DNA from: an uncultured Bacteroidia bacterium
Lineage (GTDB): Bacteria > Bacteroidota > Bacteroidia > Bacteroidales > UBA932
Assembly (NCBI GenBank): GCA_902789245.1
Contig: CADAND010000005.1
Location: forward strand, 93,939-157,938
Direction: 5' to 3'
Length of the DNA: 64,000 bases
The notes beneath the pieces are model-generated. The model did not search any database and had not been told where the DNA came from. It saw only the letters and a list, made by a program, of their open reading frames with translations. Positions 16,379 to 24,104 of this stretch are shown here, piece by piece. Numbering within the stretch: the first letter of the stretch is position 1; every line of letters starts with the position of its first letter. The translations under genes were made by a program, and so were the position numbers.

Positions 16379-17413
16379 TTAAAAGTAGAATTCCCGGCGG
16401 TATCGGTAGTTGACGCGAAGCTCGTTGAACCGGTCCGGATTCATCCGGAACATGAAATCGTCCGTGAAGATCGGATAATTGTACTGGATGACCGAGGCGA
16501 TCTGGCCCTGGGTCTTGTCGTGGGCGTCAATCTTGACGGCCTGGTATTCCAGGATTTCCGTGGTTGGGAAGAACTCATATAGTTCCTTCAGCGAGAAGAA
16601 GCGCGCGACGGCACGGATGGCTAGCGACGTGCCGATCTGCTTGCCCTGCAGGGTGTAGCCGGCGATGTGCGGGGTGGCGATGTCCACGAGGTCCATCAAT
16701 TTGCGGTTGACATTGGGCTCGTGGCACCAGGCGTCGAGGGCCACGGGGCCGAGGCGGGGGATGGCCCGGAGGAGGTCCTTCTCCACGACGAGCTCGCCCT
16801 GGGCGGCATTGATGAAGAAGGCGCCGGGCTTCATCCTGGCGAAGAAATGGGCGTTGGCCATGCCGCGCGTGGTGGCGTTGACGGGGATGTGCATCGTGAT
16901 GACGTCGGACCCTTCCAGGACCGTGTCCAGGTCGTGGAATTCCGTGTGCCATTCCTTCTCGGCCCGGAGCGGGTCATAGCGGAGCGTCTTGAATCCCAGC
17001 GCGAGGGCGGTCTCCTCGACGCGGGAGCCGGCGGAGCCCAGGCCGATGATGCCGATCGTCGCGCCCTCGATGGGGATGCTCTTGCGGGAGGCGGTCCCGA
17101 AGAGGGCGGAGAAGACGTAGTTCGTCACGCCGCCCGCGTTGCAGCCGGAGGCGTTCTGGACGTAGATCCCGTGCTCCTTGCACCACGACTGGTCGATGTT
17201 GTCCATGCTGGCCGTGGCCGTGGCGATGAGCTTGACGGCCGTCCCTTTCAGCAGGGAGGCGTTGCAGCGCGTGCGGGTGCGGATGACGAGGGCGTCGGCA
17301 TCCAGCAGGTCTTTCCGGACGATCTCCGGTCCGTCCTTGTAGATCACCTCCGCGCCGTAGGGCTCGAAGACGCCTTCAATAAAGGGTATGGCGCGGTCTA
17401 TGACAAATTTCAT
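16379..17413 (-). CDS. pdxB: Erythronate-4-phosphate dehydrogenase (PdxB)
   Basis: 344 residues; oxidises 4-phosphoerythronate in the deoxyxylulose-dependent route to pyridoxal phosphate. It has the 2-hydroxyacid dehydrogenase fold with NAD-binding loop GLGSAG (124-129), the Glu-Pro pair in CHEPNVN, and the catalytic His in ATPHIAGYTLQGK. The motif that normally reads N-x-x-R-G (Arg208 in E. coli PdxB) reads NAAQG here, with Gln205 encoded by CAG. The loss of this Arg is unusual. The gene starts within the DUF721 stop (4-bp overlap). Confidence 0.88.
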   Translation of the reverse strand: MKFVIDRAIPFIEGVFEPYGAEVIYKDGPEIVRKDLLDADALVIRTRTRCNASLLKGTAVKLIATATASMDNIDQSWCKEHGIYVQNASGCNAGGVTNYVFSALFGTASRKSIPIEGATIGIIGLGSAGSRVEETALALGFKTLRYDPLRAEKEWHTEFHDLDTVLEGSDVITMHIPVNATTRGMANAHFFARMKPGAFFINAAQGELVVEKDLLRAIPRLGPVALDAWCHEPNVNRKLMDLVDIATPHIAGYTLQGKQIGTSLAIRAVARFFSLKELYEFFPTTEILEYQAVKIDAHDKTQGQIASVIQYNYPIFTDDFMFRMNPDRFNELRVNYRYRREFYF

Positions 17414-17736
17414 TTCAAAATCAATTCTTTGACGATGGTCTCGTCGGCATCGACCCGGGTGTACAGCTCATCCTGCGCGAGCAGGGCGTTGACCTTGGCG
17501 AGCAGGGTGTCGCGCTGGAAGGTCAGCTGGCTGCGCACCACGGAGGAGTCCACGGTGATATAAAGTTTTCCATCCCGGAAGAAGCGGCGTATCGTGTAGC
17601 GGCCGGCGCCGGAAGCGGCGTCCCAGGCCGCGAAGATGCGCTGGGTGTTGAGTCCGGATGTGAGTTTGCTTGCGCGGAGGTATTCGTGGATCAGCTCGGA
17701 CAGGGGAAGGGCGGTCTTGCGTGCGACTCTACTCAT
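17410..17736 (-). CDS. DUF721 (DciA-like) protein
   Basis: 108 residues. The segment LRASKLTSGLNTQRIFAAWD and the later beta-rich part (KLYITVDSSVVRSQLTFQR) are the typical DUF721 pattern. The family includes DciA, which helps load the replicative helicase in bacteria that lack DnaC. It overlaps recF by 8 bp, a widespread neighbourhood for DUF721 genes. A role in replication initiation is inference from family and context. Confidence 0.85.
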   Translation of the reverse strand: MSRVARKTALPLSELIHEYLRASKLTSGLNTQRIFAAWDAASGAGRYTIRRFFRDGKLYITVDSSVVRSQLTFQRDTLLAKVNALLAQDELYTRVDADETIVKELILK

Positions 17737-18832
17737 TGACGGGAGTGAAGACGCCTCCTTTCGCCTCGAAATAGCTGCGGTCCGCGGTGAGCGTGTCCAC
17801 GATGGATTCCGTGCGGACCTTGTTGGAGTCGGACAGGAAAATCTGGCCGAACTCCTTGTCCGCCACCAGGCGGAGCAGGTTGCCGACCCGGTTCATGTCC
17901 AGCTTGTCGAAGAGGTCATCCAGCAGCATGATGGGCGGATAGCCGTAGGCCGATTTCATGACCTCGTACTGGGCGAATTTGAGGGCCACGAGGAATGACT
18001 TCTGCTGCCCCTGCGAGCCGCAGCGGCGGATCGGGTGCCCGTCCATCGTGAAGAGGAAATCGTCGCGCTGGACGCCCGCCGAGGTGAACTTGAGCACCAG
18101 GTCGCGGTCGCGGTGCGCGCGAAGGGTCTCCCGCAGGTCGCCTTTCTGCAGGTCGGAGCGGTACTCGATGCCCACCTGCTCACGGCCGCCGGAGATCTCG
18201 GCGTAGTACTGCTGCACGACCGGAACGAGCCGCTCGCAGAAGGCGCTGCGCCGCTCGTAGATGGGCGCGGCCAGGGCGGAGAGCTGCTCGTCGAAGGTGC
18301 CGAGCAGCGCCTCGTCGGCGATCCCGGCCTTGAGCAGCTTGTTGCGCTGCAGGAGCAGGCGGTTGTATTGCTGGACGTCAGAGAGGTACGGTTGCTCCAT
18401 CTGCGAGAGCACGGCGTTTGCGAATTTGCGCCGCTCCTCGCCGGCCTCGCTCACCATGGCCGTGTCGGCGGGGGAGACCATCACGATGGGCAGCACGCCG
18501 ATGTGCTCGGAGATGCGTTCGTAGGGCTTGTCGTCGCGGCGGACGCTCTTCTGGCCGCCGTCCTGGACGCGGATGCTGAAACGGGCGGCGGTGCCGCCCG
18601 GCAGGGCATAGGTGCCGGACAGGGCGAAGGCGGAAGTGCCGTAGCGGAAGTTGAAGCGGTCGGAGGCCGAGAAGGCGCTCTTGGTCATCGACAGATACCA
18701 GATCGCGTCAAGCAGATTGGTCTTGCCCTCGCCGTTTCCGCCGCTGATGCAGTTGATGTTGGGAGAGAAGGCGAGCTCCTGCAATTGGATGTTGCGGAAG
18801 TCCTGGATGACGATTTTCTGAAGCGTGGCCAT
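17729..18832 (-). CDS. recF: DNA replication and repair protein RecF
   Basis: 367 residues from MATLQKIVIQDFRNIQ; an upstream in-frame ATG at 18892 is less likely because it would lie before the promoter. The Walker A loop is GGNGEGKTNLLDAIWYLS, the ABC-type signature CGSQGQQKSFLVALK and Walker B PIMLLDDLFDKLD. RecF binds single-strand gaps and helps to load RecA. First gene of the recF-DUF721-pdxB-DUF4301-lipoprotein operon, divergent from the TPR gene. Its -7 box is only six bases from the ATG. Confidence 0.95.
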   Translation of the reverse strand: MATLQKIVIQDFRNIQLQELAFSPNINCISGGNGEGKTNLLDAIWYLSMTKSAFSASDRFNFRYGTSAFALSGTYALPGGTAARFSIRVQDGGQKSVRRDDKPYERISEHIGVLPIVMVSPADTAMVSEAGEERRKFANAVLSQMEQPYLSDVQQYNRLLLQRNKLLKAGIADEALLGTFDEQLSALAAPIYERRSAFCERLVPVVQQYYAEISGGREQVGIEYRSDLQKGDLRETLRAHRDRDLVLKFTSAGVQRDDFLFTMDGHPIRRCGSQGQQKSFLVALKFAQYEVMKSAYGYPPIMLLDDLFDKLDMNRVGNLLRLVADKEFGQIFLSDSNKVRTESIVDTLTADRSYFEAKGGVFTPVNE

Positions 18833-18834
18833 GT

Positions 18835-18866
18835 CTTGCAAAGTTAAAGTATTTTTTCTAATTTTG
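18835..18866 (+). promoter_or_regulatory. Promoter of the TPR-yebC genes
   Basis: CTTG (18835-18838), 20 bp, TAATTTTG (18859-18866), matching the Bacteroidetes consensus apart from the first T. It overlaps the divergent recF promoter, so the two may interfere. Confidence 0.6.
18839..18846 (-). promoter_or_regulatory. -7 box of recF, very close to the start codon
   Basis: TAACTTTG on the minus strand ends six bases before the recF ATG. Transcription from it would start at or next to the start codon. Confidence 0.55.
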
Positions 18867-18904
18867 CGGGCTAAAAATAAACGAGTAATCAAAATAATTC
18901 TTAT

Positions 18905-19582
18905 ATGGCTCAGAAAAATCTGAATGAAAAAGAAGCCCAGCGGCAGGAGAACATCGAGCAGACCGTTTCCGCCACCGAGCAGTTCTTCAACGAAAACAAA
19001 AAGACCATCTGGTGCTGCGTGATTGCGCTGCTGGTGATTGGTCTCGGCATCCTCGCCTACAACAAGTTCATCTACCAGCCCAAGTGCGTCGAGGCGATGC
19101 AGCAGTGCTATCCCGCCGAGATGAGCTTCCAGGCCGGTGAGTACGAGCTTGCGCTCAACGGGGACGGCAACAACCTCGGTTTCGCCGACATCATCGCCGA
19201 TTATGGTGCCAAGGCCGGCAAGGCCGTCTATCTGTATGCCGGCATCTGCGAGCTTGAGCTTGGCAACAACGAGGAAGCCCTCTCCTACCTGAAGAAGTAC
19301 AACGGCAAGGAGCCCGTTCTCGCCGCCCGCGCCAAGTCCTGCGAAGGTGACGCCTACGTCGCCCTCGGCGACTACGAGGCCGCCGTGCGCAGCTACAAGG
19401 CTGCCGTGAACGTCGCTGACAACGTCTTCGCCGCCGGCTATCTCCTCAAGGAAGGCTCCGCCCTCGAGGCGCTGGGCCGCAAGGAGGAAGCCCTGGCCTG
19501 CTACAAGACCATCGAGGAGAAGTATCCGCAGTCCCTCGAAGCTTACGATATCGCCAAATACATCGCCGGAGTCGCTGAATAA
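18905..19582 (+). CDS. Membrane-anchored TPR protein
   Basis: 225 residues. A charged N-terminus (1-36) is followed by one membrane helix (about 37-57, CCVIALLVIGLGILAYNKFI) and then a soluble region with at least three TPR-like helix pairs (for example ALGDYEAAVRSYKAAV and ALGRKEEALACYKTIEEKYP). The layout recalls YfgM-type chaperone-network proteins, although orientation and function are inferred. Next to recF in many Bacteroidetes. It is followed 2 bp later by yebC. Confidence 0.82.
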   Translation: MAQKNLNEKEAQRQENIEQTVSATEQFFNENKKTIWCCVIALLVIGLGILAYNKFIYQPKCVEAMQQCYPAEMSFQAGEYELALNGDGNNLGFADIIADYGAKAGKAVYLYAGICELELGNNEEALSYLKKYNGKEPVLAARAKSCEGDAYVALGDYEAAVRSYKAAVNVADNVFAAGYLLKEGSALEALGRKEEALACYKTIEEKYPQSLEAYDIAKYIAGVAE

Positions 19583-19584
19583 TT

Positions 19585-20337
19585 ATGGGAAGAGCATTTG
19601 AATTCCGCAAGGAGCGCAAACTGAAGCGCTGGGGCCACATGGCCCGTACCTTTACCAAACTGGGCAAGGAAATCACCATCGCCGTCAAGCAGGGCGGTCC
19701 CGACGTGACCGGCAACCCGCGCCTTCGCGCCCTCATGGCTGAAGCCCGTTCCGAGCAGATGCCCAAGGAGAACATCGAGCGCGCCATCAAGAAGGCGACC
19801 GAGAGCAAGCAGGGCGACTTCAAGGAGATCATCTACGAAGGCTTCGGCCCGCACGGCATCGCCTACCTCGTGGAGGCTGCCACGGACAACAATACCCGCA
19901 CCGTGGCCAACGTCCGCAGTTACTTCAACAAGTGCGGCGGTTCGTTGGGAACGACCGGTTCCGTGAGCTTCATGTTCGACCGCAAGTGCACCTTCCGCGT
20001 CAAGGAGAAGGAGGGCGTCGATCTCGAGGAGCTCGAGCTCGAACTCATCGACTACGGCGTGGAAGAGCTCTTCCGCCAGGAAGAGGAAGACAAGGACGGC
20101 AACGTGACGCCGGTCATTGTGATGTACGGTGACTACAGCGCCTACGGCCAGATCCAGAAATACATTGAAGAGAACGGTTACGAACTCATCTCCGGTGGCT
20201 TCGAGCAGATCCCGAACGTGGACCTCAAGGATGTCACCGACGAGCAGCGCGCCACCCTCGACAAGCTCACCGGCATGCTCGAGGATGACGAGGATGTGAC
20301 CAATGTCTATACGACGATGAAGCCCGCCGAAGAGTAA
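19585..20337 (+). CDS. yebC: YebC/PmpR family protein
   Basis: 250 residues. The start MGRAFEFRKERKLKRWGHMA is the Bacteroidetes variant of the family's GHSKW motif. Next come MPKENIERAIKKA and EGFGPHGIAYLVEAATDN, both hallmarks. YebC-type proteins were described as DNA-binding regulators, and some members assist translation at poly-proline stretches; which applies here cannot be told. It is co-transcribed with the TPR gene and followed by a strong terminator. Confidence 0.94.
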   Translation: MGRAFEFRKERKLKRWGHMARTFTKLGKEITIAVKQGGPDVTGNPRLRALMAEARSEQMPKENIERAIKKATESKQGDFKEIIYEGFGPHGIAYLVEAATDNNTRTVANVRSYFNKCGGSLGTTGSVSFMFDRKCTFRVKEKEGVDLEELELELIDYGVEELFRQEEEDKDGNVTPVIVMYGDYSAYGQIQKYIEENGYELISGGFEQIPNVDLKDVTDEQRATLDKLTGMLEDDEDVTNVYTTMKPAEE

Positions 20338-20374
20338 TTCGGGTCATTCGTCGAAGAAAACAGGCAATTCGTCG

Positions 20375-20407
20375 AAAAACCGGACCGCGCAAGGTCCGGT
20401 TTTTTTA
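20375..20407 (+). terminator. Terminator after yebC
   Basis: AAAAACCGGACC and GGTCCGGTTTTTTT, a 12-bp stem with a six-base loop. The end of its T run overlaps a TATGTTTG box (20406-20413) that could serve the next gene. Confidence 0.87.
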
Positions 20408-20448
20408 TGTTTGCACCGTAAAACGAAACAACCAAAACCATTTTTACG

Positions 20449-21015
20449 ATGCATAAAAAACTGATTTCCCTGGTGCTCCTGCTCGCAAGCGTTGCGGGAG
20501 TGGCTTCGGCCCAGAACCGCTACGGCATCAAGTCGGGCATTCTGACCCAGAAGTCCGAAATGGGTGAAACCACCATCTATTTCGACAACTATGGCGCCCT
20601 CGAGGCCCAGAAGATGAAGATGAACTTCATGGGCAACGAGATGGAGATGTCCATCATCCGCAAGGACGGCAAGACCTACATGGTCAACGTGGCCGAGAAG
20701 CAGGTCCAGGAAATGCCTGCCGGCGGCATGATGGGCGGCAGCGACATCAACTTCCTCAATCTGACCGATGCGGTCAAGTCCGCCAACAAGATCAAGGAAG
20801 CCGGCAAGGAGACGATCCTTGGCAAGGAATGCACCAAGTACACGATGGAGGCTGAGCAGATGGGTATGACCATGAGCCAGACCGTCTGGGTCTGGAACGG
20901 TATCGCCCTGAAGTCCCTCACCGACGGCGGTCAGTTCCAGTTCGGCAACGAGGCCGTGAAACTCGAAGAGAACGTCACGATCCCCGCTTCCACCTTTGAG
21001 ATCCCGAAATTTTAA
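20449..21015 (+). CDS. Secreted DUF4412-like protein
   Basis: 188 residues with a signal peptide (cleavage probably after ASAQ, residue 23). The mature protein is beta-rich and Met-rich, with GKECTKYTMEAEQMGMTMSQTVWVWNG cut here as GKECTKYTM...TVWVWNGIALK, a pattern seen in the DUF4412 group of periplasmic proteins. No catalytic motif is visible. It stands alone between two terminators, so the genomic context gives no functional hint. Confidence 0.65.
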   Translation: MHKKLISLVLLLASVAGVASAQNRYGIKSGILTQKSEMGETTIYFDNYGALEAQKMKMNFMGNEMEMSIIRKDGKTYMVNVAEKQVQEMPAGGMMGGSDINFLNLTDAVKSANKIKEAGKETILGKECTKYTMEAEQMGMTMSQTVWVWNGIALKSLTDGGQFQFGNEAVKLEENVTIPASTFEIPKF

Positions 21016-21065
21016 TTAATAATATTTGTTATATAGGTAAAATTTAAGTTTAACTCTACGCTCCG

Positions 21066-21104
21066 AAAAAGCTGACGGGCATCCTTCACAGGGTGCCCGT
21101 CAGC
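21066..21104 (-). terminator. Terminator of the DUF2807/GntR/ABC operon
   Basis: GCTGACGGGCA (21071-21081) pairs with TGCCCGTCAGC (21094-21104). On the minus strand TTTTT follows. It lies at the end of the minus-strand operon and faces the end of the DUF4412-like gene. Confidence 0.8.
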
Positions 21105-21130
21105 CGTTGTCAGCATAGAATATTGTTTAA

Positions 21131-21868
21131 TTATTTAGGTTTCTTGACACTTCCGATGCCGCGCACCTTGGAGTCGAAGCTGGCGCACTGGAGCTCGCGG
21201 GCGTCGATGTCGCCGGCGCCGCTGATGCTCATGTTGGCCTTGCCGCTGACGCGGCCGGAGACGACCGCGTCGCCGGCGCCGGCAATGGCCACTGCCAGCT
21301 CGTCGCAGTCGATGCTGCTGATGCGGGCGTCGCCGGCACCGTTGACGTTCAGGGTGGCGTTGCCGCTCTTCAGACCGTTGATGTCGATGTCGCCGGCACC
21401 GTTAACGGTCGCGTTGAAGTCCAGGGCGGTGATGCCCTGCGGGGCGTTGAAGTCCACGGCGCCGTTGAAGGTCAGGTTCTCGAGCACGGGGCTGGAGACG
21501 TTGATCTTGACTTTCTTGAGGTTGCGGATGCGGGTGGTGGAGGTTTTGATCACCAGGGTGCCGTTCTCGTTGCGGACGGTCACGATGTCGTGGACATTGT
21601 CCGGGGCGTAGATGGACACGGCGCATTCGCCTGGCGTGTAGACCACGTCGCCGGGCAGGTTGCAGGTCAGGCTGTGGAACTCGCCGGTCACCTCGTCGCG
21701 GGTGATGTAGTTGTCGCTGGCGGTAATCTGCTCGCCGGAGGATTCTCCATTCATGGTGTAGCCGTTCTCCCGGATCTCATTCTTCAAGTCTTCGCTCATC
21801 TTGACGAAGCGGCAGGAGGGGAGGGTGAGCAGCAGGGCTGCTCCGAGGACGTATGCAATCTTTTTCAT
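21131..21868 (-). CDS. DUF2807 head-GIN domain lipoprotein
   Basis: 245 residues with a lipoprotein signal (TLPSC, Cys19). The mature part is a repetitive beta-solenoid in which GAGD recurs (NGAGDIDI, NGAGDARI, AGAGDAVV, SGAGDIDA), the signature of the DUF2807 'putative auto-transporter adhesin, head GIN' family. It is probably exposed in the envelope. It is the last gene of the ABC-GntR operon, 12 bp after the regulator. This coupling suggests a role in the envelope response controlled by the GntR protein; the actual function is unknown. Confidence 0.87.
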   Translation of the reverse strand: MKKIAYVLGAALLLTLPSCRFVKMSEDLKNEIRENGYTMNGESSGEQITASDNYITRDEVTGEFHSLTCNLPGDVVYTPGECAVSIYAPDNVHDIVTVRNENGTLVIKTSTTRIRNLKKVKINVSSPVLENLTFNGAVDFNAPQGITALDFNATVNGAGDIDINGLKSGNATLNVNGAGDARISSIDCDELAVAIAGAGDAVVSGRVSGKANMSISGAGDIDARELQCASFDSKVRGIGSVKKPK

Positions 21869-21880
21869 GTCTGTGCTTTT

Positions 21881-22219
21881 TTAGTCGATAAATTCCTTGA
21901 GGTTGATGCCGAGCAGGGCGGCGCGACTGCGGAAGATCGGGAGCTCTTCGTCGATGAACTTGCGGCGCTCCGTCTCGCGGATCACGTCGATGGCGTCGCC
22001 TGCGACGAAGAAGCCGATACCGCGCTGGTTGTAGATGACCTTGCGGTCCGTGAGGATTTCGTAGGACCTGGCCACGGTGTTCGGGTTGACCCCGATCTCC
22101 GCTCCCCATTCCCGGACCGAGGGGATGCGCCCGCCGGGTTTGAACTCCCCGGAGAGGATCCGCTCGCAGAGATTGTCCGCGATCTGGATGTAGATGGGTT
22201 TGTTACTGTCGAATTCCAT
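21881..22219 (-). CDS. GntR-family regulator (YtrA type)
   Basis: 112 residues, nearly all of it a winged helix-turn-helix (residues 10-75, with IPSVREWGAEIGVNPNTVARS as the recognition region, here cited in part: VREWGAEIGVNPNTVARSYE). The short C-terminal tail with no large effector domain is typical of the YtrA subfamily, which usually represses its own ABC transporter operon. A matching palindrome overlaps the operon leader at 23856-23877. It lies between the ABC membrane gene and the DUF2807 gene. Confidence 0.9.
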   Translation of the reverse strand: MEFDSNKPIYIQIADNLCERILSGEFKPGGRIPSVREWGAEIGVNPNTVARSYEILTDRKVIYNQRGIGFFVAGDAIDVIRETERRKFIDEELPIFRSRAALLGINLKEFID

Positions 22220-22224
22220 ATTAT

Positions 22225-23022
22225 TTAATGTTTAAGTGTGCGGAGGCGGTAATATATTCCGGCCAGGAGGCCTCCGATGATGACAGTGAAGTTGATATTG
22301 AGGAACCAGTTGATGATGCTGGCCGCTTTGATGGGATCCATGTCGTCGAAGAAGCCGATGAAGTCCGGTCCGTTGTGTCCGAAGAAGATCATTGCGATGG
22401 TGGAGAGGATGGTGCTGAAGGCAAAGAGGCAGAGGATGGTCTTGCCGACTTTGCTCTTCTTGAAGCAGAGCGCACCGAGGACAAAGGTCAGGATGCTCGA
22501 GACCCAATCCAGGAAGAGGATCAATTCCAGTTTGATGTTGAGCCCGTTTTCTGCCATGCCGTCCTTCATTCCCTGGAGAAAGTCCAGCTTGAGGACGCGG
22601 TCGCCGTAATGGTTGGGGAAGAGCAGGCTCATCAGGGCATCACTGGCGAGCTGCAGGCAGATCAGGGCGGCGGGCAGCACGATGCAGACGATTATCACCA
22701 TGGAGAGCCATTTCTCAAAGGTGGAAGCCGGGATCATCAGGAAGTTGGAGCCGGCCCGCTTCTCGGTCAGGTTGCCGTAGATCTTGGTGCCTGCGCCGAG
22801 CAGGACGATGGTGTAGGCAATGCCGAGCTGCATGAATTTGGGTATCATCTCCAGCGTCATGAAACGCTGCTGGAAGATCAGGCTGAGGAGCTGGGCGAAG
22901 GCGAACACGATGATGGGAAGCGTGCCGCAGATCAGCAGGCTGAGCGCGTAGTTGTTCTTCGCATTGCGCAGGTCGTATAGGAAATAGTTCCCGAAACGCT
23001 TGAAGTCGAAAATGTTATTCAT
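22225..23022 (-). CDS. ABC transporter membrane subunit
   Basis: 265 residues with six predicted membrane segments, probably the permease half of an ABC-2-type exporter working with the ATPase encoded just upstream (8-bp overlap). There is no recognisable substrate motif. In YtrA-type operons such transporters often respond to envelope-active compounds, but this is inference for the present case. Confidence 0.78.
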   Translation of the reverse strand: MNNIFDFKRFGNYFLYDLRNAKNNYALSLLICGTLPIIVFAFAQLLSLIFQQRFMTLEMIPKFMQLGIAYTIVLLGAGTKIYGNLTEKRAGSNFLMIPASTFEKWLSMVIIVCIVLPAALICLQLASDALMSLLFPNHYGDRVLKLDFLQGMKDGMAENGLNIKLELILFLDWVSSILTFVLGALCFKKSKVGKTILCLFAFSTILSTIAMIFFGHNGPDFIGFFDDMDPIKAASIINWFLNINFTVIIGGLLAGIYYRLRTLKH

Positions 23023-23845
23023 GGTTGAAGAGGTTTTTGACGAGATCCTTGTGCATGTGGACGGTGTTGAAAAGGGCTTCGATGTTCACCTTGCTGTCGG
23101 CTTTCTCCGTGTTGGGGAGGACCTGGATGAATCCGCCCGGCAGCTGCTCGGAGTAAAGGGCTTCCGGGCGCAGGGTCGTGCCGTAGTCGAAGAAGAGCTT
23201 CTCGGAGATCTTCTCGATGGAGGCGTTCAGCAGGACGTCGCGACGGTCCAGGATGATGATCGGGTCGATGATGTTCTCCAGATCACGCACCTGGTGGGTG
23301 GAGATGATGATGGTGGAGTCTTCGGCCGTGTACTTCATCAGGGCGGAGCGGAACTGGGCCTTGGAAGGGATGTCCAGGCCGTTGGTCGGTTCGTCCAGGT
23401 AGAGGAAACGGGTGCCGCAGGCAAGGGCGAAGGCGATGTAGGTCTTCTTGAGCTGGCCGGCGGACATGGCGTTCATCTTCTGTGTCGGGTTGACCTCGAA
23501 TTCGCCGAGGATCTTCTCGAAGGTGTCGAGGCGGAAGTTCGGCCAGAATTTGCCGCTGGCCTTGGCCCAGCCGTATGCCTTGTCGTTGATGGGTGCCACC
23601 TCGTCGGGGAGGTAATACTGATCCTGCAGGAGGGCGGGCTCGCGCTTCCAGGGGTCGCGGCCGTCCGTTTCGATGGTGCCGGTCTGCGTCTTCTTCAGGC
23701 CGCAGAGGAGGGTCAGGAGCGTCGTCTTGCCGACGCCGTTCTCGCCGAGGAGACCGTAGATCTTGCCCGGTTCCAGGTCCATGGAGATGTTCCGGAGGAC
23801 CTCATTTTTTCCATAGCTGAATGCCAGATTGTTGATGTGTATCAT
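23015..23845 (-). CDS. ABC transporter ATP-binding protein
   Basis: 276 residues. Walker A GLLGENGVGKTTLLTLLCG, signature MSAGQLKKTYIAFAL (a variant of LSGGQ), Walker B RFLYLDEPTNGLD and switch His in IIISTHQVRDLE are intact. The C-terminal 70 residues are a family-specific extension. First gene of the operon ABC ATPase, membrane subunit, GntR regulator, DUF2807 protein. The promoter and a GntR-like operator are immediately upstream. Confidence 0.93.
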   Translation of the reverse strand: MIHINNLAFSYGKNEVLRNISMDLEPGKIYGLLGENGVGKTTLLTLLCGLKKTQTGTIETDGRDPWKREPALLQDQYYLPDEVAPINDKAYGWAKASGKFWPNFRLDTFEKILGEFEVNPTQKMNAMSAGQLKKTYIAFALACGTRFLYLDEPTNGLDIPSKAQFRSALMKYTAEDSTIIISTHQVRDLENIIDPIIILDRRDVLLNASIEKISEKLFFDYGTTLRPEALYSEQLPGGFIQVLPNTEKADSKVNIEALFNTVHMHKDLVKNLFNHE

Positions 23846-23855
23846 TGCTTTTGCA

Positions 23856-23877
23856 GTGTATTAGTTCATTAGTACAC
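23856..23877. promoter_or_regulatory. Candidate GntR (YtrA-type) operator
   Basis: GTGTATTAGTTCATTAGTACAC is an imperfect 22-bp palindrome (written here as halves GTGTATTAGTT and CATTAGTACAC) lying between the -7 box and the start codon of the ABC operon. The position and the ACTAAT-type half-sites fit autorepression by the operon's own regulator. Confidence 0.6.
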
Positions 23878-23879
23878 CG

Positions 23880-23910
23880 CAAAGGTACAACAATTTTTTA
23901 AACTTCCAAA
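23880..23910 (-). promoter_or_regulatory. Promoter of the ABC-GntR operon
   Basis: On the minus strand TTTG (23907-23910), 19 bp, TACCTTTG (23880-23887): a full match to the Bacteroidetes consensus. The operator palindrome begins 2 bp downstream. Confidence 0.75.
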
Positions 23911-23994
23911 TCTTTTCGCAAAATTTTTATGCCCAATTTATCCACACCTCTTATTCGTGTGCGCGCGGGAGTGCCCTCCCGTTCACGAGGCCCC

Positions 23995-24095
23995 GGGGCA
24001 CCAGAGCCATGTTTTGCCCCCGGCAGACAAATAATCGCGTCGCCAGGGGCGCCAGTGCCATGTTTTGCCCCCGGTAGGCGAAACAATGCGTCGCC
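23995..24095. repeat. Two 51-bp tandem repeats
   Basis: Two copies beginning at 23995 and 24046, each with GCCATGTTTTGCCCCCGG and ending near GCGTCGCC, about 80% identical. They lie between the GSCFA gene end and the ABC promoter. No gene is visible here; the copy length is a multiple of three. Confidence 0.75.
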
Positions 24096-24104
24096 GAGTG
24101 GGTG

